A DNA stretch of 40,810 nucleotides from Saccharothrix sp. ST-888 (GCF_000955975.1 NZ_JYJF01000063.1:1-40810); one strand, 5' to 3'. Positions 1 through 8,793 are shown, counted from the stretch's first letter. Notes: generated by a model from the sequence alone, not told the origin. Translations and numbers: made by a program.

Positions 1-869
1 GTGTCCAGGTCCAGCACCAGGTGGACGGCGGTGGCGAAGCCCTCCTCCCAGTCCTGCCGCAGCAGATAGCCGTTGGCGGCGGGCAGGAACTCGTGCGCGG
101 GCAGCGAGCCGAGCAGGCCGCCGAACGCCCCGGACAGCAGCAGGGCGCGCGAGCCCGCGTCCATGCCCTTGCCGGAGACGTCTGCCAGGACGCACTCCAG
201 CATCCGTCGGCCGGGACCGGTTCTGGCGGCCACCACGAAGTCGCCGGAGAAGGACTGGCCGCCGGCGGGGCGCAGCGCCATGTCCGCGTACCAGCCCTCG
301 GGCAGCGCCGGGACCTGGCTCTGCACCCGCAGCCGTTCGCGCAGGTCGAAGAGCATGGTGCCGCCGCCGCGCCAGGGCACGCCGACCCGGCTGCGGAACT
401 GGGCCAGCAGCAGCCCGGCCACTCCGACCGCGCCGACCACCAGGGCGGCGCCCGGGGTGACGCCGAAGACGTAGCTCTCGGGGTGCTCGCTGGCCACCCG
501 CTCGCCGGTGTGGATCACCGACTCGGTGGACAGGCCCAGCGCGGCGGCGGCGTACAGCAGCACCAGGGTGCCGGGGCGCAGCAGCAGGGCGCCGGCGAGG
601 ATCGGCAGGACCAGGGCGGTGGGCGGTACCCAGGCCGGGAACCAGACGTTGAGCAGGACGAGCAGCGGGACCATCGCCAGGAACGCGCCGAAGGCGAGCC
701 AGTCGGAGGCGTCGCCGCGGAAGTAGTCCACCCCGGTTCGGCGCAGCCTTCGCCGGGCCCGGTACAGCCTGGTGCGCAGCCGGGCCGTCCAGGGGTCCGC
801 AGCCGCCGTCGCGGTGGACCTCTTCGCAGTCGTCTGGGGCGGTGGTGCGCCCGGCGTGCTGCCAGCCAT
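1..869 (-). CDS. PP2C/SpoIIE-type serine phosphatase, membrane-bound (3' end outside window)
   Basis: The reading frame starts at ATG 869 on the minus strand and runs off the left edge, so about 289 N-terminal residues are visible and the C-terminus is missing. After an Arg-rich cytoplasmic segment there are several hydrophobic stretches (roughly residues 65-160) consistent with 3-4 membrane helices. The start of a SpoIIE/PP2C phosphatase domain follows, with the metal-site motifs GGQSFSGDF and DVSGKG near residues 207-240 and then the helix region VHLVLDLD. In this family the domain dephosphorylates Ser/Thr residues, typically on anti-sigma-factor antagonists, so a signalling or sigma-factor role is likely. 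The specific partner cannot be inferred. It is divergent from the downstream acetyltransferase gene. Confidence 0.85.
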   Translation of the reverse strand, partial: MAGSTPGAPPPQTTAKRSTATAAADPWTARLRTRLYRARRRLRRTGVDYFRGDASDWLAFGAFLAMVPLLVLLNVWFPAWVPPTALVLPILAGALLLRPGTLVLLYAAAALGLSTESVIHTGERVASEHPESYVFGVTPGAALVVGAVGVAGLLLAQFRSRVGVPWRGGGTMLFDLRERLRVQSQVPALPEGWYADMALRPAGGQSFSGDFVVAARTGPGRRMLECVLADVSGKGMDAGSRALLLSGAFGGLLGSLPAHEFLPAANGYLLRQDWEEGFATAVHLVLDLD

Positions 870-1041
870 GGGCTCCGACCTTATCCACCGGCCGGGGCGG
901 CGTCGATGGGTGTGCCGTGTCGGGCGGGTTGCGCCAGGACTCCCCCGGCGCGTTTCGGCCGCCTGCCCGGCCGCCCATCCCGACTGCGCCGCAAGGAAGT
1001 TGGGGACATGGCGGGAAATCGGTCGCGTCCGGCAAAACCGG

Positions 1042-2340
1042 ATGATAGCTGTGGGAAGTATGACTCCGGGTCTTGCGAGTGATTCCACCCATTTCTCTCA
1101 AATCGCCCAGACCGTACGCACCTTGGCCCCCGGGGAGTGGGACGCCTGGTTCCGGGCCCTGGAGGTCGCGTTCGGTGGCACAGGGGAACCGCCCGAGGCG
1201 CGGCAGCTCTGGCACGACCTGACCGAGGTCGACCGCGCGCAGGGCGTCTGGGAGGGAGCGGTGCCGGTGGCGGGCTCGGGCGCGTTCAGCCTCCGGATGA
1301 CCGTGCCCGGCGGCGCGGTGGTCCCGGTCGCCGGAGTGACCATGGTCGGGGTGCTGCCGACCCACCGGCGGCGCGGCCTGCTGACCGCGATGATGCGCCG
1401 CCAGCTGGACGACATCCGCGCCCGGGGCGAGGCACTGGCCGTGCTCACCGCCTCCGAACCGGCCATCTGCGGCCGCTTCGGCTACGGCCTCGGCACCCTG
1501 CGCGTCTCCCTGGACATCGAGAGCCGTCGGCTGAGCCTGCCCGCGCCGCCCGCGGACGGCGCCCGGCTCCGGCTGGCCGACCCGGCGGAGAGCGGACCGG
1601 CCTGCGAGGAGCTGTACGCGGCCCGGGTGCCGCTGCGCCCCGGGATGCTGGAGCGCCGGCCGGGCTGGGAACGGCTGCCACTGCTGGACGGTCCCGCGCA
1701 CCGGGACGGCGCCTCACCGCTCCAGGTGGTGCTGGCCGAGGACGGGCGCAGCGGCCGGCTGCTCGGCTACGCCCGGTACCAGGTCAAGGACGAGTCGACC
1801 GGCCGGTCCGCGGCCGGGGTGGTGCTGGTCCGCGATGTCGAGGCGCTCTCGCCCCAGGTGTACGCCAGGCTCTGGTCGTACCTGCTGGAGATCGACCTGA
1901 CCGACCGGGTGAAGGCCGGCAGCCGCCCGGTGGACGACCCGCTGTTCCACCTGGTCTCGGACACCCGTCGGCTGAACCCCGAGCTCGGGGATTCGCTCTA
2001 CGTCCGGCTGGTGGAGGTCGGTACGGCGCTCCGGCTGCGCGAGTACGCGGCGCCGGTCGAGGTGGTGCTGGAGGTGGCGGACGAGTTCTGCCCGTGGAAC
2101 GCCGGCCGCTGGAAGCTGCAGGCTGGCGGGCCCGGCAAGGAGGCGACCTGTCTGCCGACCACAGCGGCGGCCGAGCTGGCGCTGACGGTCCGCGAGTTGG
2201 GTTCGGCGTACCTCGGCGGGATGACGCTGGCGGCGCTCGGCGCGGCCGGGCGGGTCACCGAACTGCGCGGGGGTGCGCTGGCGGAGGCATCCCGGGCGTT
2301 CGCCTCGGATGTCGCGCCCTGGCTGCCGCACGGGTTCTGA
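1042..2340 (+). CDS. GNAT family N-acetyltransferase, Eis-like
   Basis: About 432 residues, the usual size of Eis proteins. The N-terminal GNAT core carries VAGVTMVGVLPTHRRRGLL, the acetyl-CoA pyrophosphate-binding loop (V-x-PxxRRRGLLxxM), followed by LTASEPAICGRFGYG, characteristic of Eis. The C-terminal half resembles the second GNAT lobe and the SCP2-like domain, and the protein ends APWLPHGF. In Eis enzymes the C-terminal Phe carboxylate is part of the active site. Eis enzymes acetylate amines such as aminoglycosides and lysine side chains; the substrate here is unknown. The start is uncertain: ATG 1042 and ATG 1060 are both in frame and neither has a convincing Shine-Dalgarno sequence, while conserved sequence begins only at about 1105. 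It converges on rpiB with a 32-nt gap. Confidence 0.85.
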   Translation: MIAVGSMTPGLASDSTHFSQIAQTVRTLAPGEWDAWFRALEVAFGGTGEPPEARQLWHDLTEVDRAQGVWEGAVPVAGSGAFSLRMTVPGGAVVPVAGVTMVGVLPTHRRRGLLTAMMRRQLDDIRARGEALAVLTASEPAICGRFGYGLGTLRVSLDIESRRLSLPAPPADGARLRLADPAESGPACEELYAARVPLRPGMLERRPGWERLPLLDGPAHRDGASPLQVVLAEDGRSGRLLGYARYQVKDESTGRSAAGVVLVRDVEALSPQVYARLWSYLLEIDLTDRVKAGSRPVDDPLFHLVSDTRRLNPELGDSLYVRLVEVGTALRLREYAAPVEVVLEVADEFCPWNAGRWKLQAGGPGKEATCLPTTAAAELALTVRELGSAYLGGMTLAALGAAGRVTELRGGALAEASRAFASDVAPWLPHGF

Positions 2341-2372
2341 CGGCCCGTACGGCAGCTCGCGTCGGAGGGGGG

Positions 2373-2858
2373 TCAGCCCTGCGGGTGGTGGGCCGGGATC
2401 GGGGGGAGCTCGCCGGTGGTCTCGTACTCGCTCAGCATGGCGATCCGGCGGGTGTGGCGCGGCTCGCCGCTGTACGGGGTGTTGAGGAAGACCTCGACGA
2501 AGCGGGTCGACTCCTCCTCCGTGTGCATCCGGCCGCCGATGCTGATCACGTTGGCATTGTTGTGCTCGCGGCCGAGCGAGGCGGTCTGCTCACTCCAGGC
2601 GAGCGCGGCGCGGACGCCCTTCACCTTGTTGGCGGCGATCGCCTCACCGTTGCCCGAGCCGCCGATCACGATGCCGAGCGCCTCGGGGTCGGCGGCGGTG
2701 CGCTCGGCGGCGCGCAGGCAGAACGGCGGGTAGTCGTCCTCGGCGTCGTAGATGTGCGGCCCGCAGTCGATCGGCTCGTGGCCGTTCTCCTTCAGCCACT
2801 GGACGAGGTGGTTCTTGAGGTCGTATCCGGCATGGTCGGAACCCAGGTACACGCGCAT
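2373..2858 (-). CDS. rpiB: Ribose-5-phosphate isomerase B
   Basis: 161 residues, the normal length for the RpiB/LacAB family. It begins MRVYLGSDHAGYDLK, the sugar-phosphate-binding DHAG motif, and contains GIVIGGSGNGEAIAANKVKGVRAALAW and REHNNANVISIGGRM, the substrate-binding and ring-opening region of the actinobacterial RpiB branch. RpiB interconverts ribose 5-phosphate and ribulose 5-phosphate in the non-oxidative pentose phosphate pathway in the cytoplasm. The start is ATG 2858, the only start that keeps the full MRVYLGSDHAG beginning. No clear ribosome binding site is visible upstream. The gene stands alone, convergent with the acetyltransferase gene. Confidence 0.95.
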   Translation of the reverse strand: MRVYLGSDHAGYDLKNHLVQWLKENGHEPIDCGPHIYDAEDDYPPFCLRAAERTAADPEALGIVIGGSGNGEAIAANKVKGVRAALAWSEQTASLGREHNNANVISIGGRMHTEEESTRFVEVFLNTPYSGEPRHTRRIAMLSEYETTGELPPIPAHHPQG

Positions 2859-2929
2859 GCGTATGAGTGTGGCATGCGGGAGGCCGGGCGACCTTTCAGG
2901 GGCACGCCCGCGGATGACGGGGCAACACC

Positions 2930-3000
2930 CCGGGGCGCGGGGGTGTGCGAACAGCCGGGCACCTCGTCGAGGGCCGGTCACGCGCTTCCCCGCGCCCCGG
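2930..3000. repeat. Long inverted repeat, GGGGCGCGGGG family (copy 1)
   Basis: The perfect 13-base arms CCGGGGCGCGGGG (2930-2942) and CCCCGCGCCCCGG (2988-3000) enclose a 45-base loop. The same core occurs in the inverted repeat at 30285-30358, and I recall similar GGGGCGCGGGGAA palindromes as dispersed intergenic elements of Streptomyces chromosomes. It lies about 47 bases past the bioY stop, so it may act as its terminator. Confidence 0.55.
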
Positions 3001-3015
3001 TCGGCGACCCCGGCG

Positions 3016-3046
3016 CAGCCGGGAGCAGGCACAGCCGGGAGCAGGC
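3016..3046. repeat. Short tandem direct repeat before bioY stop
   Basis: CAGCCGGGAGCAGGC occurs twice (3016-3030 and 3032-3046) with a 16-base period, and the second copy abuts the bioY stop codon. Nothing suggests a function; slippage is the likely origin. Confidence 0.6.
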
Positions 3047-3646
3047 TCAGCCGCGGCGGCCGAGGAGCTTCCAGGTGAGGGGCAGCGCGCCCATCGCGAG
3101 CAGGACCTTGAGGCCGTCCCCGACCAGGTAGGGGTAGAGGCCCAGGTCGGCCGCCTTGGCCAGCGGGACGTGCAGCGAGGCGGCCAGGTACGGGACGCCG
3201 ACCGCGTAGATGGCCAGGTTGCCCAGCACCATCGCCACCGCCGTGCGCGGCAGGCTGCGGTCCGCCCCGCGCCGGGCGAACGCGCCGGTGAGGGCTGCCG
3301 CCAGGACGAAGCCGATGGTGTAGCCGAGGCTCGGCATCGCGAAACCCGAGCTGCCCCCGGCGAACCACGGCATCCCGGCCATGCCCGCCAGCAGGTAGAG
3401 GGCGAGCGAGGCGACGCCCCGGCGGGTGCCGAGGGCGGTGCCGACCAGGAGCGCGGCGAAGGTCTGGCCGGTGACCGGCACGGGCGAGCCGGGGACGGAC
3501 ACCGAGAACTGGGCCGCGAGGCCGGTCAGCGCGGCGCCCCCGGCGACCAGCGCCAGCTCGCGCACCTGGCCGCCGAGCCTGGTGGTCGCTCGCGGAAGGT
3601 GGTCGGCGAGGACCGTGGCGGGTGCGGGCGTGGCGGCAGTGGCCAT
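3047..3646 (-). CDS. bioY: Biotin transporter BioY (ECF transporter S component)
   Basis: 199 residues, almost wholly hydrophobic, with about six predicted membrane helices. The family signatures are PGSPVPVTGQTFAALLVG and the YLLAGMAGMPWFAGGSSG...PSLGYTIGF region. BioY is the substrate-binding membrane subunit for biotin uptake, working alone or with an energy-coupling-factor module; no ECF ATPase or T component is encoded nearby. ATG 3646 is chosen because GGAG lies 9 bases upstream; ATG 3670 is possible but less well supported. The gene is divergent from the amino acid permease. A phased repeat at 3674-3709, downstream of a TAGGTT -10-like element, suggests repression of this promoter. Confidence 0.92.
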   Translation of the reverse strand: MATAATPAPATVLADHLPRATTRLGGQVRELALVAGGAALTGLAAQFSVSVPGSPVPVTGQTFAALLVGTALGTRRGVASLALYLLAGMAGMPWFAGGSSGFAMPSLGYTIGFVLAAALTGAFARRGADRSLPRTAVAMVLGNLAIYAVGVPYLAASLHVPLAKAADLGLYPYLVGDGLKVLLAMGALPLTWKLLGRRG

Positions 3647-3673
3647 GGGGCAGGTCTCCAGTTCTGGCACGAC

Positions 3674-3712
3674 GTGGTCGTTCGTGGACGCTCGTGAACA
3701 GTTGTGAACCTA
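3674..3712 (-). promoter_or_regulatory. Candidate bioY promoter with four 10-bp-phased repeats
   Basis: On the plus strand GTGGTC (3674), GTGGAC (3684), GTGAAC (3694) and GTGAAC (3704) recur with an exact 10-base period. On the bioY strand they read as GTTCAC-like units just downstream of a TAGGTT -10-like element (complement of 3707-3712). This is a plausible operator for a repressor binding one face of the helix, between the -10 and the start codon. The binding protein is not known from the sequence. PhoP boxes have similar units but an 11-base period. Confidence 0.5.
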
Positions 3713-3900
3713 TGCGCTGCGGCGCCTCTGACGGGCATCGGCCTCGACAAAGCGTCCACCCCTCACCTTGTCGGTTTCCGTCCTGTCCTACCTCCACGGT
3801 GTCATTTGAGTAGAAATGCGGTCACTTTCGGTCACTCTGATGTCCGGAATCCGGTCCTTGCGTACGAATTCTTGGCATGACCATCCGGCGTACCGAATAG

Positions 3901-3929
3901 TGGACTGACTGCTCCGCCATCCGTACAGT
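3901..3929 (+). promoter_or_regulatory. Candidate promoter of amino acid permease
   Basis: TGGACT (3901-3906) and TACAGT (3924-3929) are separated by 17 bases and each matches the housekeeping sigma consensus at 4 of 6 positions. The start codon at 3944 would then have a leader of only about 8 bases, consistent with the absence of a Shine-Dalgarno sequence. Confidence 0.45.
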
Positions 3930-3943
3930 CTGGATCTTCCTCT

Positions 3944-5347
3944 ATGCCGACCCCCACCACCCAGCCGTTGCTGGAGCCTGCCGAGCAGGCTCCAGGCTCC
4001 GAGGGCCAGCAGCTCTCCCACGGCCTCAAGCAGCGCCATCTGTCGATGATCGCGCTCGGCGGAGTGATCGGCGCCGGGCTGTTCGTCGGCTCCGGTGCCG
4101 GGATCGCCGCCGCCGGTCCGTCCATCGTGCTGGCCTTCGCCGCCTCCGGGCTGCTGGTCATGCTGGTGATGCGGATGCTCGGCGAGATGTCCGCGGCCCG
4201 CCCGGCCAGCGGCTCCTTCTCCGTGCACGCCGAGCGGGAGATCGGCCCCTGGGCCGGTCTGACCGTCGGCTGGATGTTCTGGACCATGCTCTGCGTCGGC
4301 GTGGCCGCCGAGGCGATCGGCGCCTCGCACGTGATGAGCAACTGGTTCCCGGGCGTACCGCTCTGGGTCTGGGTGGCCGTCTTCATGAGCTTCTTCTGCG
4401 CCACCAACCTGGCGGCCGTGAAGAACTTCGGCGAGTTCGAGTTCTGGTTCGCGGCGGTCAAGATCACTGCCATCTCCGCGTTCCTGGTGATCTGCGCGCT
4501 GGCCATCCTCGGCCTGCTGCCCGGCACCTCCTCCCCCGGCGGCGCCAACCTCACCGGCCACGGCGGCTTCTTCCCGCACGGTTCCACCGGCCTGATCACC
4601 GGCCTGCTGACCTCGGTCTTCGCCTACGGCGGACTGGAGACCGTGACCATCGCGGCAGCCGAGTCCGAGGACCCCCGGCGCAGCGTGGCCACCGCGGTGC
4701 GCACCGCGATGTGGCGGATCGCCCTGTTCTACGTCGGCTCGATGGCCGTGATCGTCACCCTGGTGCCGTGGAACGACGCCGCGGTGACCAAGGACGGCCC
4801 GTACGTCGCGGTGCTGAACAGCCTCGGCATCCCCGGCGCCGGCCAGCTGATGAACGTGGTGGTGCTGATCGCCCTGCTGTCGGCGATGAACGCCAACATC
4901 TACGGCTCCTCCCGGATGGCGTTCTCGCTGGTCCAGCGCGGCCAGGGCCCCAGGGCGCTGGCCCGGGTGGCCGGCGGGGTGCCGCGGCCGGCCGTGCTGG
5001 CCTCCTCGGCCTTCGGCTTCCTCGCGGTGCTGCTGAGCTACTGGTGGCCGACCACCGTCTTCACCTGGCTGCTCAACATGGTCGGCGCCGCCGTCCTGGT
5101 GGTCTGGGCCTTCATCGCGGTGGCCCAGCTGCGGATGCGCCGCCGGCTGGAGCGCGAGGCGCCCGAGCAGCTCACCGTCCGGATGTGGCTCTTCCCGTAC
5201 CTGACCTGGGTGGCACTGGCCGCGATCATCGCGGTGCTGGCCCTGATGCTGACGGACGCCGACAACCGGATCCAGCTGTACTTCACGGCCGGCCTGGCCG
5301 TGGTGCTCTCGGTGCTCGGCTGGCTGAAGCAGCGCCGCACCGCCTGA
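3944..5347 (+). CDS. Amino acid permease (APC superfamily)
   Basis: 467 residues, the normal size for bacterial amino acid/H+ symporters. After a hydrophilic N-terminus comes LKQRHLSMIALGGVIGAGLFVGSG, the first-helix signature of the AAT family (TC 2.A.3.1), and about 12 membrane helices are apparent. Substrates in this family include GABA, aromatic and branched amino acids, Asn and Pro; the sequence alone does not tell which. The start at ATG 3944 lacks a ribosome binding site but follows a candidate promoter with a very short leader. It converges on the DsbA-family gene across a strong terminator. Confidence 0.9.
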   Translation: MPTPTTQPLLEPAEQAPGSEGQQLSHGLKQRHLSMIALGGVIGAGLFVGSGAGIAAAGPSIVLAFAASGLLVMLVMRMLGEMSAARPASGSFSVHAEREIGPWAGLTVGWMFWTMLCVGVAAEAIGASHVMSNWFPGVPLWVWVAVFMSFFCATNLAAVKNFGEFEFWFAAVKITAISAFLVICALAILGLLPGTSSPGGANLTGHGGFFPHGSTGLITGLLTSVFAYGGLETVTIAAAESEDPRRSVATAVRTAMWRIALFYVGSMAVIVTLVPWNDAAVTKDGPYVAVLNSLGIPGAGQLMNVVVLIALLSAMNANIYGSSRMAFSLVQRGQGPRALARVAGGVPRPAVLASSAFGFLAVLLSYWWPTTVFTWLLNMVGAAVLVVWAFIAVAQLRMRRRLEREAPEQLTVRMWLFPYLTWVALAAIIAVLALMLTDADNRIQLYFTAGLAVVLSVLGWLKQRRTA

Positions 5348-5356
5348 CGCCCGACG

Positions 5357-5402
5357 ACACGGCGAGGGGCCCGGTACTCCGGTACCGGGCCCCTCGCCGT
5401 GT
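5357..5402. terminator. Bidirectional terminator hairpin
   Basis: A perfect 21-base inverted repeat, ACACGGCGAGGGGCCCGGTAC and its complement, encloses a 4-base loop (TCCG). It sits between the convergent permease and DsbA-family genes, 10 bases after one stop and 17 from the other. Confidence 0.9.
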
Positions 5403-5419
5403 CCGCTGGTCCGGCCCGG

Positions 5420-6055
5420 CTACTCGAAGGACGGCGCGGCCGTGCGGGTGCGCTTGATCTCGTAGAAGCCCGGGGTGGAGGCGACCAGGATGGTGCCGTC
5501 CCAGAGCCGGGCGGCGGCCTCGCCGCGCGGGGTCGGGGTGACCACCGGGCCGAAGAAGGCGACCTTCTCGCCGTCGGCGCCCTCCACCGCGATCACCGGG
5601 GTGCCGACGTCCTCGCCGACCAGCGAGATGCCCTCCTGGTGCGAGGCGCGCAGCTCGGCGTCGAACGCGTCGCTGTCGGCCGCGTCGGCCAGCTCGACCG
5701 GCAGACCCGCCGCCACCAGCGCCGCCTCGATGGTCGAGCGCTCGTTGGGCAGGCCCTGGTTGTGGAAGCGGGTGCCGAGCTCGGTGTAGAGCGGGCCGAG
5801 CGCCTTGTCACCGTGCGCCTGGGCGGCGGCGATCAGCACCCGGACCGGGCGCCAGGCATTGGCCAGGTTCTGCTTGTACTTCTCCGGCAGGTCCTCGCGG
5901 TTCTCGTTGAGGACGGCCAGGCTCATCACGTGCCAACGGGTCTCCACCGGACGCAGCTGCTCGACTTCCAGCATCCAGCGAGAGGTCATCCAGGCCCAGG
6001 GGCAGATCGGGTCGAACCAGAAGTCGGCGATCTTGCGGGAGTCTGCGGTGGTCAC
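5420..6055 (-). CDS. DsbA-family oxidoreductase, Rv2466c (mycothiol nitroreductase) type
   Basis: 211 residues, matching Rv2466c-type proteins. The N-terminal thioredoxin strand is followed by FDPICPWAWMTSRWMLEVE; the body continues with HVMSLAVLNENREDLPEKY and ends with a GTPVIAV cis-Pro region and a FFGPVVTPTPRG segment. Rv2466c of Mycobacterium tuberculosis is a mycothiol-dependent reductase with a CPWC active site. Here the motif is CPWA (residues 18-21), so only the first cysteine remains. A monothiol mechanism with mycothiol is an inference. The start is GTG 6055, with GAAGGA 9 bases upstream. It is divergent from pepN. Confidence 0.85.
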   Translation of the reverse strand: MTTADSRKIADFWFDPICPWAWMTSRWMLEVEQLRPVETRWHVMSLAVLNENREDLPEKYKQNLANAWRPVRVLIAAAQAHGDKALGPLYTELGTRFHNQGLPNERSTIEAALVAAGLPVELADAADSDAFDAELRASHQEGISLVGEDVGTPVIAVEGADGEKVAFFGPVVTPTPRGEAAARLWDGTILVASTPGFYEIKRTRTAAPSFE

Positions 6056-6231
6056 TGACCTACGTCCTTCACAGTCGACAGCGAAGTGCTCTTGCCTATG
6101 TCAGGTCGCAACACCGCCACCTCCGAGCTGATTCCGTGTGACCTGTGCAATGGCACGGCGTGGACTGCGTGAAAGGATGCCCAGCAAGCAACCAGCACCC
6201 AGCGTGCGAGCCGGACAAAGGAGTACCGCCC

Positions 6232-8793
6232 GTGCCGGGCAAGAACCTGAGCCGCGAGGAAGCCCAGCAGCGGGCCGCCATCCTCAGCGTGGACAGCTAC
6301 CGGGTCCACCTCGACGTGACCTCCGCCGTGGACCCGGCGGCCGCCACCTTCAGCTCCACCACGACGATCGCCTTCCGCAGCTCCGCCCCGGGCGCCTCCA
6401 CCTTCGTGGACCTGCTGGCACCCGCCGTACGCTCCGTGACCCTGAACGGCCGCGCGCTGGACCCGGCCGCGGTCTTCGACGGCGTCCGGATCACCCTCGC
6501 CGGGCTGGCCGAGCAGAACCTCCTGGTGGTCGAGGCGGACTGCGCGTACAGCCGCACCGGCGAGGGCCTGCACCGCTTCGTGGACCCGGTGGACGGCGAG
6601 ACGTACCTCTACACCCACTACGAACCGGCCGACGCCCGCCGGGTGTTCGCCACCTTCGAACAGCCGGACCTGAAGGCACCGTTCGGCTTCACGGTGACCG
6701 CGCCGGCCGCCTGGGACGTCTACAACAACGCGGTGCACGAGGACGTCGCCACCGAGGGCGACGCCCGCGTCTGGCAGTTCGCGGCCACCAAGCCGATCTC
6801 CACCTACCTCACCGCCGTGGTGGCCGGCCCGTACCACGTCGAGCGCGACCACTACAGCCGCGAACTCGCCGACGGCAGCACGCTGGAGATCCCGCTCGCC
6901 GCGACCTGCCGCAGGTCGCTGGCCCCGTACTTCGACGCGGACGAGATCTTCACCGTCACCAAGCAGGGCCTGGACTTCTTCCACCAGGAGTTCGACTTCC
7001 CGTACCCGTTCGGGAAGTACGACCAGTGCTTCGTGCCCGAGTACAACATCGGCGCGATGGAGAACCCCGGCTGCGTCACCTTCCGCGAGGACTTCGTCTT
7101 CCGCTCGAAGGTCACCGAGGCCTCGTACGAGGGCCGGGCCAACGTCATCCTGCACGAGATGGCGCACATGTGGTTCGGCGACCTGGTCACCATGAAGTGG
7201 TGGGACGACCTCTGGCTGAAGGAGTCCTTCGCCGACTTCATGGGCTCCTTCTCGCAGATCGAGGCCACCAGGTACCAGTCCGCCTGGATCACCTTCGCCA
7301 ACCGGCGCAAGGCCTGGGCGTACCGGCAGGACCAGTTCCCCACCACGCACCCGATCACCGCGGACATCCGCGACCTCGAAGACGCCAAGCTGAACTTCGA
7401 CGGGATCACCTACGCCAAGGGCGCCTCGGTGCTCAAGCAGCTGGTCGCCTACGTCGGCCGGGACGCCTTCTTCGAGGGCGCCCGCCAGTACTTCAAGCGG
7501 CACGCCTACGGCAACACCGTGCTCGGCGACCTGCTCGGCGTGCTGGAGCAGACCAGCGGACGCGACCTGACGGCCTGGTCGAAGTCCTGGCTGCAGACCG
7601 CGGGCGTCAACTCGCTCACCCCGCAGCTCACCACTGACGCGGAGGGCCGGATCACCGAGTTCGCGGTGGTCCAGGACGGCGCGACGGCCCGCCCGCACCG
7701 GATCGCGATCGGCTGCTACGACCGCGACACCGTCGGCGGGCTGGTCCGCACCCACCGGGTCGAGCTGGACGTCCACGGCGCCCGGACCGTCGTCCCCGAG
7801 CTCGCCGGACTGCCCAGGCCCGCGCTGGTACTGCTGAACGACGACGACCTGACGTACTGCAAGATCCGCTTCGACGGCCACTCGCTGGAGACCCTGCGCA
7901 CCGGCCTCGGCGAGATCGCCGACGGCCTCGCCCGGGCGCTGGCCTGGTCGGCCGTCTGGAACCTCACCCGGGACGGGCTGATGCCGACCCGCGACTACCT
8001 GGCACTGGTACTGCGCTTCGCCGGTCAGGAGTCGGACATCGGCGTGCTGCAGTCGCTGCACCAGCAGGCCAAGGTCGCGCTGGACGTGTACGCCGACCCG
8101 GCCGGGCGTTCCGAGGGCGCACGACTGCTGGCCGACTGCGCACTGCGCGAGCTGCGCGCCGCCGCGCCGGGCAGCGACCACCAGCTGGCCTGGGCCCGCT
8201 TCCTCGCGCAGACCGCCCGCGAGCAGGAGCAGTTCCAGCTGCTGCGCGGCCTGCTCGCCGGGACCGCGAGGATCGACGGCCTCGACATGGACCAGGACCT
8301 GCGCTGGCTGTTCTGGCTGGCCCTGGCCTCCTCCGGGGAGGCGGGCGCCGGGGAGCTCAACGCCGAGCTGGCCGCCGACAACACCGCCAGCGGCAAGCAG
8401 AACCTGACCGAGTGCCTGGCCGCACTGCCGACCGCCGAGGCCAAGGCCGCCGCCTGGTCGGCCGTGATCGACTCCGACGAGCTGCCCAACGCCCTGGTGG
8501 AGGCCCAGATCGCGGGCTTCAACCAGCCGGGCCAGCGCGAGCTGACGGCCGGCTACGCCGAGCGCTACTTCGCGCTGCTGGAGGACATCTGGTCCGAGCG
8601 CAGCATCGAGATCGCGATGCGGATCGTCGGCGGCTTCTTCCCCCGCTACCAGATCGGCGAGCAGACGCTGGCCGCCACCGAGTCCTGGCTGTCCGGGCAC
8701 CCCTCGGCCGCGCCCGCGCTGCGCCGCCTGGTGCTGGAGTGCCACGACGACCTGGCCCGTGCCCTGCGCGCCCAGTCCTGCGACCGGAGCTGA
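6232..8793 (+). CDS. pepN: Aminopeptidase N (M1 family zinc metallopeptidase)
   Basis: 853 residues, typical of actinobacterial PepN. It has the substrate N-terminus recognition motif GAMEN (residues 274-278) and the zinc site HEMAH (308-312) with the third ligand Glu at 331 in LWLKESFADF; the ERAP1-like C-terminal helical domain follows. The enzyme removes N-terminal residues from peptides in the cytoplasm. GTG 6232 is chosen because AAAGGAG lies 8 bases upstream. A longer frame opens 29 codons earlier but lacks a ribosome site and family similarity. It is monocistronic and ends in a strong hairpin shared with convergent ngcG. Confidence 0.96.
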   Translation: MPGKNLSREEAQQRAAILSVDSYRVHLDVTSAVDPAAATFSSTTTIAFRSSAPGASTFVDLLAPAVRSVTLNGRALDPAAVFDGVRITLAGLAEQNLLVVEADCAYSRTGEGLHRFVDPVDGETYLYTHYEPADARRVFATFEQPDLKAPFGFTVTAPAAWDVYNNAVHEDVATEGDARVWQFAATKPISTYLTAVVAGPYHVERDHYSRELADGSTLEIPLAATCRRSLAPYFDADEIFTVTKQGLDFFHQEFDFPYPFGKYDQCFVPEYNIGAMENPGCVTFREDFVFRSKVTEASYEGRANVILHEMAHMWFGDLVTMKWWDDLWLKESFADFMGSFSQIEATRYQSAWITFANRRKAWAYRQDQFPTTHPITADIRDLEDAKLNFDGITYAKGASVLKQLVAYVGRDAFFEGARQYFKRHAYGNTVLGDLLGVLEQTSGRDLTAWSKSWLQTAGVNSLTPQLTTDAEGRITEFAVVQDGATARPHRIAIGCYDRDTVGGLVRTHRVELDVHGARTVVPELAGLPRPALVLLNDDDLTYCKIRFDGHSLETLRTGLGEIADGLARALAWSAVWNLTRDGLMPTRDYLALVLRFAGQESDIGVLQSLHQQAKVALDVYADPAGRSEGARLLADCALRELRAAAPGSDHQLAWARFLAQTAREQEQFQLLRGLLAGTARIDGLDMDQDLRWLFWLALASSGEAGAGELNAELAADNTASGKQNLTECLAALPTAEAKAAAWSAVIDSDELPNALVEAQIAGFNQPGQRELTAGYAERYFALLEDIWSERSIEIAMRIVGGFFPRYQIGEQTLAATESWLSGHPSAAPALRRLVLECHDDLARALRAQSCDRS

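Noticed and set aside
21..1082. Plus-strand frame over the left edge
   Set aside because: The minus strand here encodes SpoIIE/PP2C motifs (DVSGKG), so the plus frame is a shadow.
3674..3712. PHO box for PhoP at bioY
   Set aside because: Units resemble GTTCAC, but the period is 10 rather than 11 and the gene is unrelated to phosphate.
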